Assembly: GCF_035083965.1 (NCBI RefSeq)
Contig: NC_089724.1
Coordinates: forward strand, 30,271,435 to 30,335,434
Reading direction: 5' to 3'
DNA: 64,000 nucleotides
Origin: Branchiostoma lanceolatum
Lineage: Eukaryota > Chordata > Leptocardii > Amphioxiformes > Branchiostomatidae
In this document: one piece after another, positions 47,526 through 58,670 of the stretch
Layout: every line of letters starts with the position of its first letter
Numbering within the stretch: the first letter of the stretch is position 1
Notes under the pieces: model-generated
What the model was told of the DNA's origin: nothing
Databases searched by the model: none
Seen by the model: the letters and a program-made list of their open reading frames with translations, nothing else
Translations under genes and position numbers: made by a program

Positions 47526-47847
47526 CACTGCACGAAATGGCATCGGATCCTGACGTTTCCGGACAGGAGAAATAGGATCCGGAACCTCTAATCCGTAAAT
47601 CCGGGCGGATATGGGGGCCGTATTGTACTAAAACAACTCAAATTTACCTACATTAACCTACATATGCAAATGGTACCCTAATGTGGTATATCACTTGCAG
47701 ATGCAAGTTAATTCAGGTAAATCTGAGTTGTTTTATTAGTACCGAATAGGGCCCCCATATATCCGTCCGGATTCTTACGGATCTGAGGTTCCGGATCCCG
47801 TTTCTCCTGTCCAGATATGCCAGGATCCGAGGCCATTTCGTGCAGTG
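47526..47847. mobile_element. Foldback MITE, 322 bp
   Basis: Terminal inverted repeats of about 130 bp run from CACTGCACGAAATGG to CCATTTCGTGCAGTG and include matching GGATCCGGAACCTC and ATATGGGGGCC blocks. It lies about 135 bases beyond the stop codon of the FABP-like gene, so it probably falls in or near its 3' untranslated region. A TCT flank is present on both sides but is too short to be a firm target duplication. Confidence 0.85.
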
Positions 47848-47981
47848 TCTTGATTTGCTGAAATACCGTTTTACAGCGTTTAGTTGTGTTAAGTGTTAAT
47901 AATGGGAAATATAGTCTATCTGTTGGTTGTCCAGTACTACGCCACATGTTTCCGAGGTCACAAAGTCACACTGGTTTCTTC

Positions 47982-50900
47982 TTATTCACATTTCTTGAAC
48001 ACAGTCTCCACACTGATGTCTCCAAACGTCTGGCCCTGTTGGCAAAGGACAAAAATTCTGTCAATCCCATTAGAGGTTTAAAATCCTCTTTATTCTACAA
48101 GATGAATGACATAATTAGAGTTAAGTATTTGTGCTACATATACTTCAGGTTTGCCATGTTAGTTTAGCGATTACGGGATATTTTTATAAATATGAATATT
48201 GAATTTTTCTTTTTATTTGAGTTGAATGTGTGATAGCTGTGTGCCAATTTGTTAAAAATGGAGAGAATGCTAGCGACCCAAAAAACACCCCTCCCAATAA
48301 AATAGTATGGCGACCCTGTGACGTCAGAATTCAAGATGGCGGCCACCACACATGCCAACGGATCCAACAAAGGTTTTGCTACGCAAACCTGTGAATACAC
48401 GTTAGAAGCCTCGGGCAACCCTTTATGTCATGATTCACAGGAGGGCGGAAGGCAGGAAAAAGAATGGAATGTACTGGTCACTGAGTGCTTCCGACATTTT
48501 AGACGTTCTCTATTAAGAAATACGAGTGCATTATGATGTTTTAGAGATATTAAAACCTATTTTACATCTAATTTCTACAGGAAAACAGTACTGGAGTGCA
48601 TTTACAAACAGGCATGTTTCTGGCACAGTAGATAGCATTTAGAACATGCACAAAGAGCGCACTTTCCCGCATCATGACTGGCGTTTCTATTACAATAACA
48701 AAGTAGGATAGAAATATGCATTTGGTAGTACGGGTATCTGTAACGCCAGAAGCCAGAATACCGGCTTGGAATAGCAGGGCCGATGCGGGAGGTAACGTAC
48801 CGAGCGAGTCGGGCCTGCTGAGGAGGGTGTACCGATAGTAATCGGATGGCACCGAGGCTACTGGGTTTGCTTTTATGCTAACATTCTCACGGTACTTGTA
48901 ACTGTGACCATTTGAGTATCTGTGTCATATCAAATTACCAGAAGCCCCTTGTACGCCCAGAAACATGTGTTAACAGCAAGTCATATGTAGACCTGGTTAG
49001 TACATTTATTGGAGGGTCCAGAAAGTAGTCATACGTTCCACTACACACTGAACCTGAAGTGACATTAGCTTGTGCAGCACAGATATAATTTAGATGATTT
49101 GATTATTGTCCTGCTGATTTTGATCACAGCTTGTCAATAATATTGATTAAAATAGTTATAATCAAATAACGTTCAAAGAGACAGGGCAGACATTGTTCAA
49201 TGAATGAATGCAGTGAAATATAAAATATATTTCATTTGTAAATGCCCTAATCATGAGGATGACAGAAACGAGCTATTTGAAACAATCTCCCCGAGAATTT
49301 GCCAGCTAGAACACTAACCAAAACATTTCTGCTATAAGCTCACCAAACCCACTTATCGTTAAACACGTGGGAAAGTTTTATTAGCCACTGCCTCCAAAGA
49401 AGTCAAACCCCCAGTAATGTACGTTTAAAACAAAGGATAGATCCATAGAATAGACACTTGTTTTTCCTTTCTTTTATGTTATTGTATCTATATAAGTACC
49501 TTTTAAATTAGTCTAAGTGCATGAATATTCAAATAAAGAAATCATATCATAAGACAACGCAGAATGAGCCTACATCATACAAATGTACACGGGGACAAGT
49601 AGTATTCTGACAGAGAGCTTGATAAGAAAACAGTCAGTGGGACCTCTGAATAGAAAGAGGATAATGATAAAAGGATGGACAATGTTTAGAGAATTACACT
49701 AGAAGCTTAACAGGGATTTTATGTGAAAAAAATCCGTTATCTCCCATTAGAGCTCTAATGTGGCGTATGGTCCCAATGCCTGTCACGTTAGTACCATTTG
49801 TAATAGATCAATGTGTAATTGAAGTTGTAAACAATATAGGTTGACAAAGAAGGATGACGACGGGGTTTTCCCTGTGGTGAGTGGTCTGCACCTCTGTCAC
49901 TTACCACATCTGGTTCAAATTATGAAGAACCAAAAGGCCCTAGTTCGCGCCCGGGTAGGACACGTCTGGACAAGAGGCGCATTGAGTCATACCAAAGACT
50001 TTATAGAAATTGTACATACGTCTGAAACAGTATGGAAGTCAAACACACTCCTATGCCAGTGGACTAGCCCCCTGCTGCAATGATTGCACCAAAGTGTAGC
50101 CCAGGACTATAAACGGAGATGGACACTGCCCTATACACCTTATGGTGTGGGAAGATTTTAACTAACTTAAGAAGGATGACAATACAACAGCTACTCACGA
50201 GGATCATGTCATCGCCGTCCACCTTCTTGGTCCCGGTTAGCTTCTTGTCACCCCCAACGCTTTCCTCCGTGAAGACCACACCGTCCTCCATTTTGAAAGA
50301 ACCCTGAGGCGACTAAGAACCAACAGGTTGGTGTGCTGTTCGTAATTATAAGTTTCATAGTAACATATGTATTGTTCTTAATAATCGACAGACACCCTGC
50401 ATCTTTATGTGGATCATTGGAGTGACAAGACGAGGTGTTTCTGCGAGCAAAGTATTTACGTAAAACAAGTGAGGAGTTGACTTTGGAGTATATTTCGCAA
50501 AGTATAGTAGACTTTTCCATTTTAAGTTTAGCTTCCCTTTAAGCCTCTGTCACGGCACATGAAAATTCTATAAATACATTAAACGGAATAATCTTTAGCC
50601 TGGGGGTGCTGACATTGTAGGTGACAATTACGTACAATATCAGAGAAAAATCTTCAAAAGTGTTGAGAATTTATAGTGCTGGGGTCGACGCGGACCCCAG
50701 GTATACTGTGGAGGGTTAAGCCTCTGTCACACAGAAAACGCCGTTAAACAAAAAGCCCCGTTAAAAAAAAAATACAATAGGGTAGATTTCCAGGCGAAAA
50801 ATACTCCGTCGATTTTAAGATCGGACGACCTTTTTGGGATCAACAAATACAGCTGAAGCTCGTTGACTGCGGACTTTATCAATGATGAACACAGAACTTT

Positions 50901-53900
50901 GATTTTGTTAAGATATTCACCGTTTGTTGCCCTGAACTGCCCATGCGCGTGGAGGTCCCGTGTTCCAAGTCAAACGTCACGGTTTCATCTCCCCTTGGAA
51001 AGTTGCAGTGCTGGTGGAAACGTAAATTATGACATCAGAGATCGTAACGAAACCTGTTCCATGGAACCTACATGTACATACCGTAAAAGGTGGTTTTATT
51101 TTCGCGGTTACATCTTCACCGCCAGCTTAAAGGCACCCAGAGCATTTTATTAGGCCTAAGATATTGTAGTTGCTGTAATCTTTATGAAATTGACATTTAA
51201 TGCTGTTGACCAAATTTACGTGCAGATTTCTTGTCAAAAGTGCTCAAAAGCAGCACAAAAATAGGTTACATGGTGATCTTTTAGTTCCACGTGCCCAGTG
51301 TAAATAGACCGATACCATAGCCCCACCCACCTCCGTCAAAACGTAGAAATGCAAACTTAAAACATAGAAATGCAAATATTTGACGGCTATGCAGTCACTT
51401 TCTCATTGGTCGAGCCGCTAATTGTGATGGACAATCAGGATCAGTCTATTAGAGCTTGGATTTTCTGTCAATTCTCACCACACAACGACATCGCATCTTT
51501 GCTCCTTTGATGTCGATATGTAATTGTATAGTGTTATTGAAACTTACTATGTGTAGTAATGACTAGAAATTTGAGTTTTTTTTATTCAAGTTTCAATCCT
51601 CATAAAATGCTCTGGAAGCCTTTAAAGGCAACTAAGAGGTATGGTCGGGAATCCTACTACTATATGCTAAATATACCCAAAAGTCAAGTCTCCATCGACA
51701 TTGCATTAGTCCGTCATAAGTTACCACTATATTATTAATTGGAAAATCGCGCCGTAAACCGCCGCCCCTTGACCCCAACGGCCTCATGACGTCATGGCTC
51801 CTACCATTTTGTTGGAGAGGGCGGGTATCACACAGGTTTGTGAGGCACGCGGGCAGGCTAGAAGAAGGGTGCTCCGACCTCTGACGTCACGAGGCAGTGG
51901 GGGTCAAAGGGCGGCGGTTTACGGTGTTATTTTCCAATTAATAATATAGTGGTACATTATGACGGACTAATTTAATGTCGATGGAGACTTGACTTTTAGG
52001 TATACTTAGCATAGTATAGTAGGATTCCCGACGATACCTTTTAGTTTCCTTTACAATCACCGCGAACAATTTTTGTTGTCCTCAGCCCACCTACTCCCCT
52101 TTTTAACCGCGAACTTAAAAACCCCGCATGCACACAATTTTAACCCAACCGCGAAATTAGATCCAACGAAAAATTCCCCTTTACAGTATAAGTTGCATCT
52201 ATAACAATTTAGAATGAATGCTCATAACGAAAGGCGACCTAATTAAGACAAAATAGCCACACAGCTACAAACAAGATGACTATTTGGTGGGGTCGTGTGG
52301 CGTAACGGCAGGGTGTTCGATCCAGAACCAAGTGGTCCCGGGTTCGAATCCCCCTGACGCCACCGATGTTGTGCCCATAGGAAAGACACTTTACACGACT
52401 TTCCTCACTCCATCCGGCTGTAAAATCGGGTATATTGTTCTATGTACGTGACACTGTTGAAATAAGTTATGAAAAACTTGAATGCAGTGCCACGTCGTCC
52501 TGTCTTTCAAAAAGCGAAGTAAAAAAAAAAAAACTATTTTTTTTTCTGAAACAGAAACAAATACGCGTACCTTCCAAATGGTGCCGTCTCCAGTCACTTC
52601 TAATTTGAGGCTATCCCATCGCTCCTTCGGTGCGTCCAACACGGCAGCTGGCAAACCTGGGGAGGAAATAGATAGATAAAGTTGAGCTCACAAGTTCATG
52701 AGTCAAATAATATAGGGTTGACGGCCCGCTTTCCTTCGGTGTATACTGTGTCATAAGGCATGCTCCGTTCCTGTAAGGGCAGATACCACAGTCAGACTTG
52801 TGCATAGGAAGCTATGCTTTAATGCACTGAAACAAGGGCTCAGAAAAAGTACTTACTGACATTGCAAGCCCAAAGAATTCTTATGCAACAGAAAGCCACA
52901 ACTGTCTACTTTAGAATCATGCAAAAAAAGATAATTGACCAGCTCGATCGCTCGGGACAGCTGACAGAAGAAAACAAACCTCAACTTTGACCTACTTTCA
53001 GGCTGTAACCATCCGCTCAGAGGATGTGAAACCAAACCACTCGGATATCTCCTTATGCCAACTAAACTACCGAAACGTACACATTTTAATCAAACTAGGA
53101 AAGCTTAGACCCTACATGTCCCTTCTAGCCCCAAAGTCTCCAAAATGGACCAGAATTTTCCAAAAAATAAGGGTTTTCAAAGGTTTAGTGTAGGAACTAT
53201 AGTTCATTCCCATTTTTTGCACTCCACTACGCAACGCAACTATGACGTCTGCCCTATAACCACAGCATGAACCACCGAAGTCGCGGATGTGTGATATTCT
53301 TGTTTACAGAATTCGATACATTGATATTCATTGTTCTTGCTTTGTACCATTGATAATTTTACCGTGCTTATAGATGTCAGTCTATATCAACAAATTTCGC
53401 AGAAATCAAATTTTCAAAAGATACACCCTCTCATTTCATGGTAACGTTATATAACTGGTTAGTAAATGGACATTAATGACCCCTAAAATACATGGGTTGA
53501 ATATGGCAAAATAATGACTAGTAAATGGAGCCCGCTGATTGGTCAACGACAGATGGCTATATTGTTAACACATTCCGGTGATTCCAAATGAAATCATTTA
53601 AACAAGAGTGGCGTCGTGTGGCGTAACGGCTAGAACATTCGGCAGTCAAACAAGGGAACCCGAGTTCGATTTCGACTTGCCCCCAGACATGTCTGGACAT
53701 GCGCCCGGACGTTGTGCCCTTGGGAAAGGCACACAACACAGATTTCCTCACTTCACTCATGTGTAAATGAGTACCTAGCTTCGGTTGGGGATGTCCCTCG
53801 GATAGTACGTTAAATGGAGGCCCCGTGTTCGGGGAGAGCCACACCCCGCGCACGTTAAAGAATCCACCACATCTTTCGAAAAAGAGTAGGGGCCCTGCTG

Positions 53901-54313
53901 TGCAATCGTCCAAACCTTACAGTCCGGTCTGGGTTGTCAATCCTTCCACAAATTCTTTCAATTCAATTCTTTATTCAGAATATCACAACTTACAGACAGA
54001 ATAACATGCCTGAATGGCGATGATATTTACATGGCCTCTATTGGTCAGACACTATATATACACAACAAAATAGAAAACACCTATATACAAAATGCACTAT
54101 ATCAATATATACATCCAAGCGTTATTGCACATTAGGTGCTACTGATTGTTGTACAAACTGATTGCCTTATGTAGGAAAGAGTGTTAATCTGAATAAATAA
54201 ATAAGAGTGACTATGGAACTTACCCAAGGAAGCGTAGAACTTCTTCATTTTCTCAAAGTCGAACCTGACCAGCTTCCAAGTACCCACGAAGTGCTCCATC
54301 GTCTTGACACGTC
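47982..54313 (-). CDS. Fatty-acid-binding-protein-like (intracellular lipid-binding) gene, 5 exons
   Basis: Coding exons 54299-54224, 52656-52571, 51010-50921, 50303-50199 and 48035-47982 join in phase (1, 0, 0, 0) to 136 residues, the normal length of this cytosolic beta-barrel lipid carrier family. The start MEHFVGTWKLVRFDFEKMKK is the family signature. LKLEVTGDGTIWK, ETVTFDLEHGTS, a 35-codon exon ending DGDDMIL, and GDISVETVFKKCE match the expected strands. The three classical intron positions are kept, and an extra intron splits the usual exon 2. The conserved ligand-binding Arg-x-Tyr near the C-terminus is replaced by Thr-Val-Phe, so ligand chemistry may differ. An acceptor at 54314-54316 implies an untranslated first exon further upstream. 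Introns contain two SINEs, a MITE and a dispersed repeat. The subtype cannot be assigned. Confidence 0.85.
48318..48345 (+). promoter_or_regulatory. CRE- and YY1-like start motif
   Basis: GTGACGTCAG is followed 7 bases later by CAAGATGGCGGCC, a YY1-type motif that often overlaps translation starts. The ATG at 48334 opens MAATTHANGSNKG on the plus strand. It lies antisense in the last intron of the FABP-like gene. Whether it is a real promoter is unknown. Confidence 0.3.
49870..50165 (+). repeat. Dispersed repeat, copy 2 (in FABP-like intron 4)
   Basis: Plus-strand match to the minus strand of 431-900, ending just 33 bases from the exon boundary at 50199. Several indels relative to copy 1 break the open frame. 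Confidence 0.65.
51623..52053. mobile_element. Foldback MITE, 431 bp, in FABP-like intron 2
   Basis: Inverted arms of about 155 bp run from TAAAGGCAACTAAGAGGTAT to the complement at 52053. They share long blocks such as AAAGTCAAGTCTCCATCGAC and TAATTGGAAAAT. The GC-rich centre carries two TGACGTCA-like sites, one on each side of the axis. A TA-type flank is likely. Confidence 0.88.
52290..52450 (+). mobile_element. tRNA-derived SINE, truncated
   Basis: Contains a polymerase III A-box (TGGCGTAACGG) and a perfect B-box (GGTTCGAATCC) about 40 bases apart, followed by the body phrase GTTGTGCCCATAGGAAAGACAC. This body is shared with 53603-53935. It lies in intron 2 of the FABP-like gene. Confidence 0.75.
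53603..53935 (+). mobile_element. tRNA-derived SINE, near full length
   Basis: The head has TGGCGTAACGG and a mutated B-box (AGTTCGATTTC). The body runs through GTTGTGCCCTTGGGAAAGGCA, ATGAGTACCTAGCTTCGGTT, GGAGGCCCCGTGTTCGGGGA and CCGCGCACGTTAAAGAATCC. It lies in intron 1 of the FABP-like gene. The same head and first part of the body occur at 52290-52450. Confidence 0.8.
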
Positions 54314-54600
54314 CTGTAAATTGAGACAGGGAATTTATATCAAGGTTCACATATATAGCCGTTCTGGAAAGACTGAATTCTTTAATTTACATATTCTTTT
54401 GGTTTTGGTTTGTAGTGCCCTAGTGCCCCCCTCCACCTAACGGGGAGGGGGGGCACTACAAACACATACTGAATACATGTTTGATGTAACAGATGGACGG
54501 TAATAGGGCAATACTGCAGGTATGACATCAGGGATGACACACTTTATCCCCTCTCCATGCTGCTATACGCCCCCCCACACTACGCCCCCCCTCCACCCAC

Positions 54601-54625
54601 ACTCACACACACACACACACACACA

Positions 54626-54706
<81 letters not shown>
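54601..54706 (+). repeat. (AC)n microsatellite
   Basis: Long dinucleotide run with two CT interruptions, just upstream of the first coding exon of the FABP-like gene in transcription terms. Open frames through it are artefacts. Confidence 0.95.
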
Positions 54707-54710
<4 letters not shown>

Positions 54711-54859
54711 AGATATGCACAAGCCGAAACAATACTTTACTCCGTAGCTTAGCCATAGGGTTAAGTAATAAATAAGATGACCCTTACTCCTACTACATGC
54801 TAGATATCTTACTTCGGTAGTTTTCAACATCGTCATTTTTTAGGCCTATTCCTAATGCA

Positions 54860-55984
54860 ACCCACGGCAGACAGACATTCATTCATTCAGAAACACATTT
54901 GCACTGGAAGAAGAAAAGAACAAATTGTAAACGGTCAACTTACTGTAGATGATGTGTGCTCAGAGGTAGAGAGAATTTGTTCCACGTCTTTTCTGTACCG
55001 ACTGCGGGAGAGATGTGACGTGTACTTTATCTGTTAAAACAACGAGCGTGGGACGTTTCGGATTAGCGCAGAAACTAGAAAAACATCACCAAATATGGAA
55101 ATATGTGCTGCAAGACTCTAGTTGTTGTTTCAAGCTTCTACTGTGAAACTAATTTCTAACTTTTGAAATTGTTGATTTCTTTGTAGTGTGCAGTAATTAT
55201 TTCTTTTTAAACAGAAATCTGCTTTTGTGACATGATGTCGGCTAACATGTTTGGATGATTCCATACATGGTCTAAGGTTTGGCCATTTGGTGGTCAGAGG
55301 TCAAGCGCTGTGCGCATGCTTAAAACTTTGTCATCTCTGCACTTGAGAACTGACTCGATTTATTACAATTGTATAGCCCATTTTGTAAACGCACATCAAT
55401 ATTGTCGATATGTTTGCCAAACGTTTCTATTTTACTAGAAGGGATCATTTTCATGGCTTTCTTTTTAGTTTCAATTTTTAATTTTGATTTGTTGGAAGTA
55501 AATAAAGTCCGCCAAAGATGACGCGCCGAACTACGTGCTTTTAAGATACGACAGCAAACATAGGGACAAGTAATTTTCACAAGCAGTGTGAGAATTTGTA
55601 GGGAAAGATCCACCGTTTGTTTTCACGGCAGCACCAACTACATACTGTCAGATAACATGCGTGGGCCAAAGTGCTTTTCGGGTGGGAAAAAAACGATAAC
55701 ACACCAAGAGTTCCACGACCTCATACCTTCGCCGACTTGACGATAACGTAACCTTCAAGATTCAAGACTACTTAGTTATTAAGCGGCGTCTCTTGTTATA
55801 TTTTGATTGTCGTGTACTGAGTAACACCCCGGCCGCATGCCGGTCGTCACCGGCCAAAGTAGCTATTTAGTGAGTCATACCACTATCTGAGGGAGACTAC
55901 AAATTATTTTACATAGAACTCTAAAGCATTCTTATAATCGCGGTGCGTAATGGATGTCGCGATTCATGTAAAGGTGGATTATCC
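54860..55984. other. Upstream region of the FABP-like gene
   Basis: Should contain its promoter and untranslated first exon, but I could not place them. A family R terminus (TACCTTCGCCGA at 55724-55735) preceded by GTTCCACGACCTCA marks another repeat edge. Confidence 0.35.
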
Positions 55985-56665
55985 GTATCGGTATGACTGC
56001 AGAAGATCTGTTAACAATCTATACATGTTACGTTCGACCTGTGTGTGAATACGCGGCGCCAGTGTGGCACCCAGGACGCAAGCGCAGCGCAAACAACTGG
56101 AGAAAGTCCAACGCCGAGCCGTCAGAACCATCCTTGGCCACAAATAAACCAACTATGCAGACTCTTGCCACCTTCTCGGCCTCGACACTCTAGAGAGACG
56201 GCGAGAGCACCTGTGTCTGGCATTCGCCAAGAAGCTCATGCAGTCTGCAGACTTCCGCCAGTGGTTCCCACAACGCCGGGGTGATATCAGCGGGCGCTGA
56301 ACGCGGTCCAGTAGTCAACTTGACAATGTTAGAACAAGGAGGTTTTATATATAAAACCTCCTTGGTTAGAACAAGAACTGACCGCTTTGTGAAAAGTGCA
56401 ATCCCCTACATGACTAGACAGTTGAACAGTTCCGAAGCTGCAACCTGATCCTCACAGACAGTGGCTCTTGCGCACCAGTGGACGCGCAGTAATTACAATA
56501 TTGTTCTTTTTTACTCTAAGTGGTGTACGTGCAATGTGTAAAGTGCAATATAACTTATGTAAATGCATGTGTAAATGAAAGCGAAAATGTACAGAAGCCA
56601 CAATTCAGTGCTCAGCTGAGTGCTGCGAAGGCTTTCTTTTATTGAATAAAACATTGAATTGAGGT
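55985..56665 (+). mobile_element. LINE 3' fragment (RT C-terminal region to tail)
   Basis: With frame jumps the plus strand gives LLTIYTCYVRPVCEYAAPVW, then LEKVQRRAVRTILGH, LGLDTLERRREHLCLAFAKKL and QWFPQRRGDISGR, followed by NVRTRTDRFVKSAIPYMTRQ. This is the post-catalytic region of a CR1/Jockey-group LINE. The 3' end AATAAAACATTGAATTGA is preserved. A 28-bp palindrome with duplicated flank is inserted at 56336-56363. Confidence 0.85.
56328..56375. mobile_element. 28-bp perfect palindrome insertion with 11-bp direct repeats
   Basis: The palindrome AAGGAGGTTTTATA and its complement (56336-56363) interrupts the LINE tail. GTTAGAACAAG is present on both sides (56328-56338 and 56365-56375). 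Removing one copy plus the insert restores the LINE reading LDN-VRTRTDRF. Confidence 0.75.
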
Positions 56666-56683
56666 TATAACCTCCTTGATCGG

Positions 56684-58642
56684 AATAAACAATATGGCTG
56701 ACCCTGTTGAATGAAGGAGTGTCCAGTCTTTGAAACAATAATCTAAAGGAATCTCTCAACCTTCACATGTGCGCTTTCAGGTTTCACTCATCATTTAATA
56801 GACATCTCACCGCATTAAGTAGCAGAGCACCAATCCGCGACGCCAGTAGCACGGATTTTCTCGTTTGGGTCGGTAAATTTGGTCTTTGAATTCCTTCGAC
56901 TGTCTGGTCTGTTTTTTCGATTAGCAGCGCATGGAAATTACGAACTCGAAATTGTAGCATATCTGCTTATTTCTGATGTAGTGTGCTGTATATTCTAAAG
57001 TTCTGTAGCTTTATATTTTGTTTCCGTCGGTCAAAAGTTCTAAATTGTTACTCCATTTGTTCAAGGACATTACCTATACGATGTCCTTGATTTGTTACTG
57101 TTCACATTTTCACGCGTTAGCAAATCTGCAAAGGGCACTATTGTAATTCATTCATTATCTCCCCTACGCCCTCTATTGTAATATCTACTATAATACAGCT
57201 ACTAAAACAAACGTTGTAATCCACAATGAAAACAAACACGGTGACTGGGATGTGAAATTTCGGAAATACAGTATGCTTTGGCAAGTCAACATTGCAGGTT
57301 GCTGTATTTGGGCATAACGTATATAGGATCCTGGGAACTTAGAGACATTACCGGGCGATATGTTTCTGATATTTTAAGTGTGATGAAGCTATGGTATCCT
57401 AAGGGAGGAATAAAGAAGGAGAAGAAGAAGACGTTTATTGGACATTTTTGCCACACTGGGCTAAGTACATTGGTCAAAACAACAAAACATGTTGAACAGA
57501 TACAGTTCACTGATACAAAACAAAAATTATTATAGCGGGGTAGCAAGTTTAGCGCCTGACGGCCATTGTGCGCACGCGTCCCTCATTGATGATAACCTAG
57601 AAAAAGTGGGACTTTTCGTCTTCCACTGCTTCCGAAAAACAAGTCAAACCCAGCTAGTTTAGATATAGCCAACAATTGTATTTAGTACCAGTAGCCTATT
57701 GTTACAACAAAGTCAGACATAGTTTACTGACGCATGTATGTTTTTCCCTATGTTTTTCCCATGTATTTGCAATTAGCCCACGGGCATGAACTTGCAATAA
57801 ACTTTCATTATAATTATAACCCAAACATTGCCTATGCGGTCCGTCAGTGATCAAATAACAATTTTGATAGATATTACCATGGTGATATTACAATATCTGT
57901 ATTTCCGAAATTTCACATCCCAGTAACCGTGTTTGTTGTCATTGTGGATTACAATGTTTGTTTTAGTAGCTGTATCATAGTAGATATTACAATAGAGGGC
58001 GTAGGGGAGACAATGAATGAATTACAATAGTGCCCTATGCAGATTTGCTAACGCGCGAAAATTTAAAAAGTAATAAATTAAGTAACAATTTAGAACTTTT
58101 GACCGACGGAACAAAATAGAAAGCCATAGAATTTTAGAATATACAGCACACTCCATAAGAAATAAGTAGATATGCTACTAATTGAAAAGAGAACGGACCA
58201 GACAGTCGAAGGAATTCAAAGACCAAATTTACCGACCCAAACGGGAAAAATCCGCGCTACTGGCGTCGCGGATTGGTGCTGCATTCTGCTACTTAATGCG
58301 GTGAGATGTCTATGAAATGATGAGTGAAACCTGAAAGCGCACATGTGAAGGTTCAGAGATTACTTTAGATTATTGTTTCAAAGGCTGGACACTCCTTCAT
58401 TCAACAGGGTCCGCCATATTGTTTATACCGATGCTTCTTAGCGACGCGACGCGACGGGCCGGGATCGCCGGGTAATGTCTAGTTCCCAGGGTCATGTATA
58501 CGTTATCTTATACCAAAGTATAGCAACCTGCGATGTTAACTTACCAAAGCAAAGTTCACTGCGATATTTCACCTCCGTTTTGTGCATTTCTCGCTAAACA
58601 AACATTGTAATCCGCAATAAAAACAAACATGGCGACGGGCGG
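56684..58642. repeat. Inverted mosaic repeat with permuted modules
   Basis: Module A (56684-57270, about 590 bp) is repeated inverted at 57888-58428. Module B (57271-57362) is repeated inverted at about 58455-58550. On the left the order is A-B; on the right the inverted copies lie in the order A'-B', so the right half read backwards is B-A. A third partial piece of A in direct orientation lies at 58604-58642. No coding frame of note is present. Confidence 0.75.
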
Positions 58643-58670
58643 TGCGCCGACGGCAATGGCCATCACTAAT

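Noticed and set aside
52297..52363. A tRNA gene
   Set aside because: A- and B-boxes are good and the ends can pair, but the cloverleaf is not convincing and the sequence continues into a body shared with the SINE at 53603.
54522..54836. Open frames of repeated Thr-His or Cys-Val
   Set aside because: They are read-throughs of an (AC)n microsatellite. The same applies to the frames at 62524-62767.
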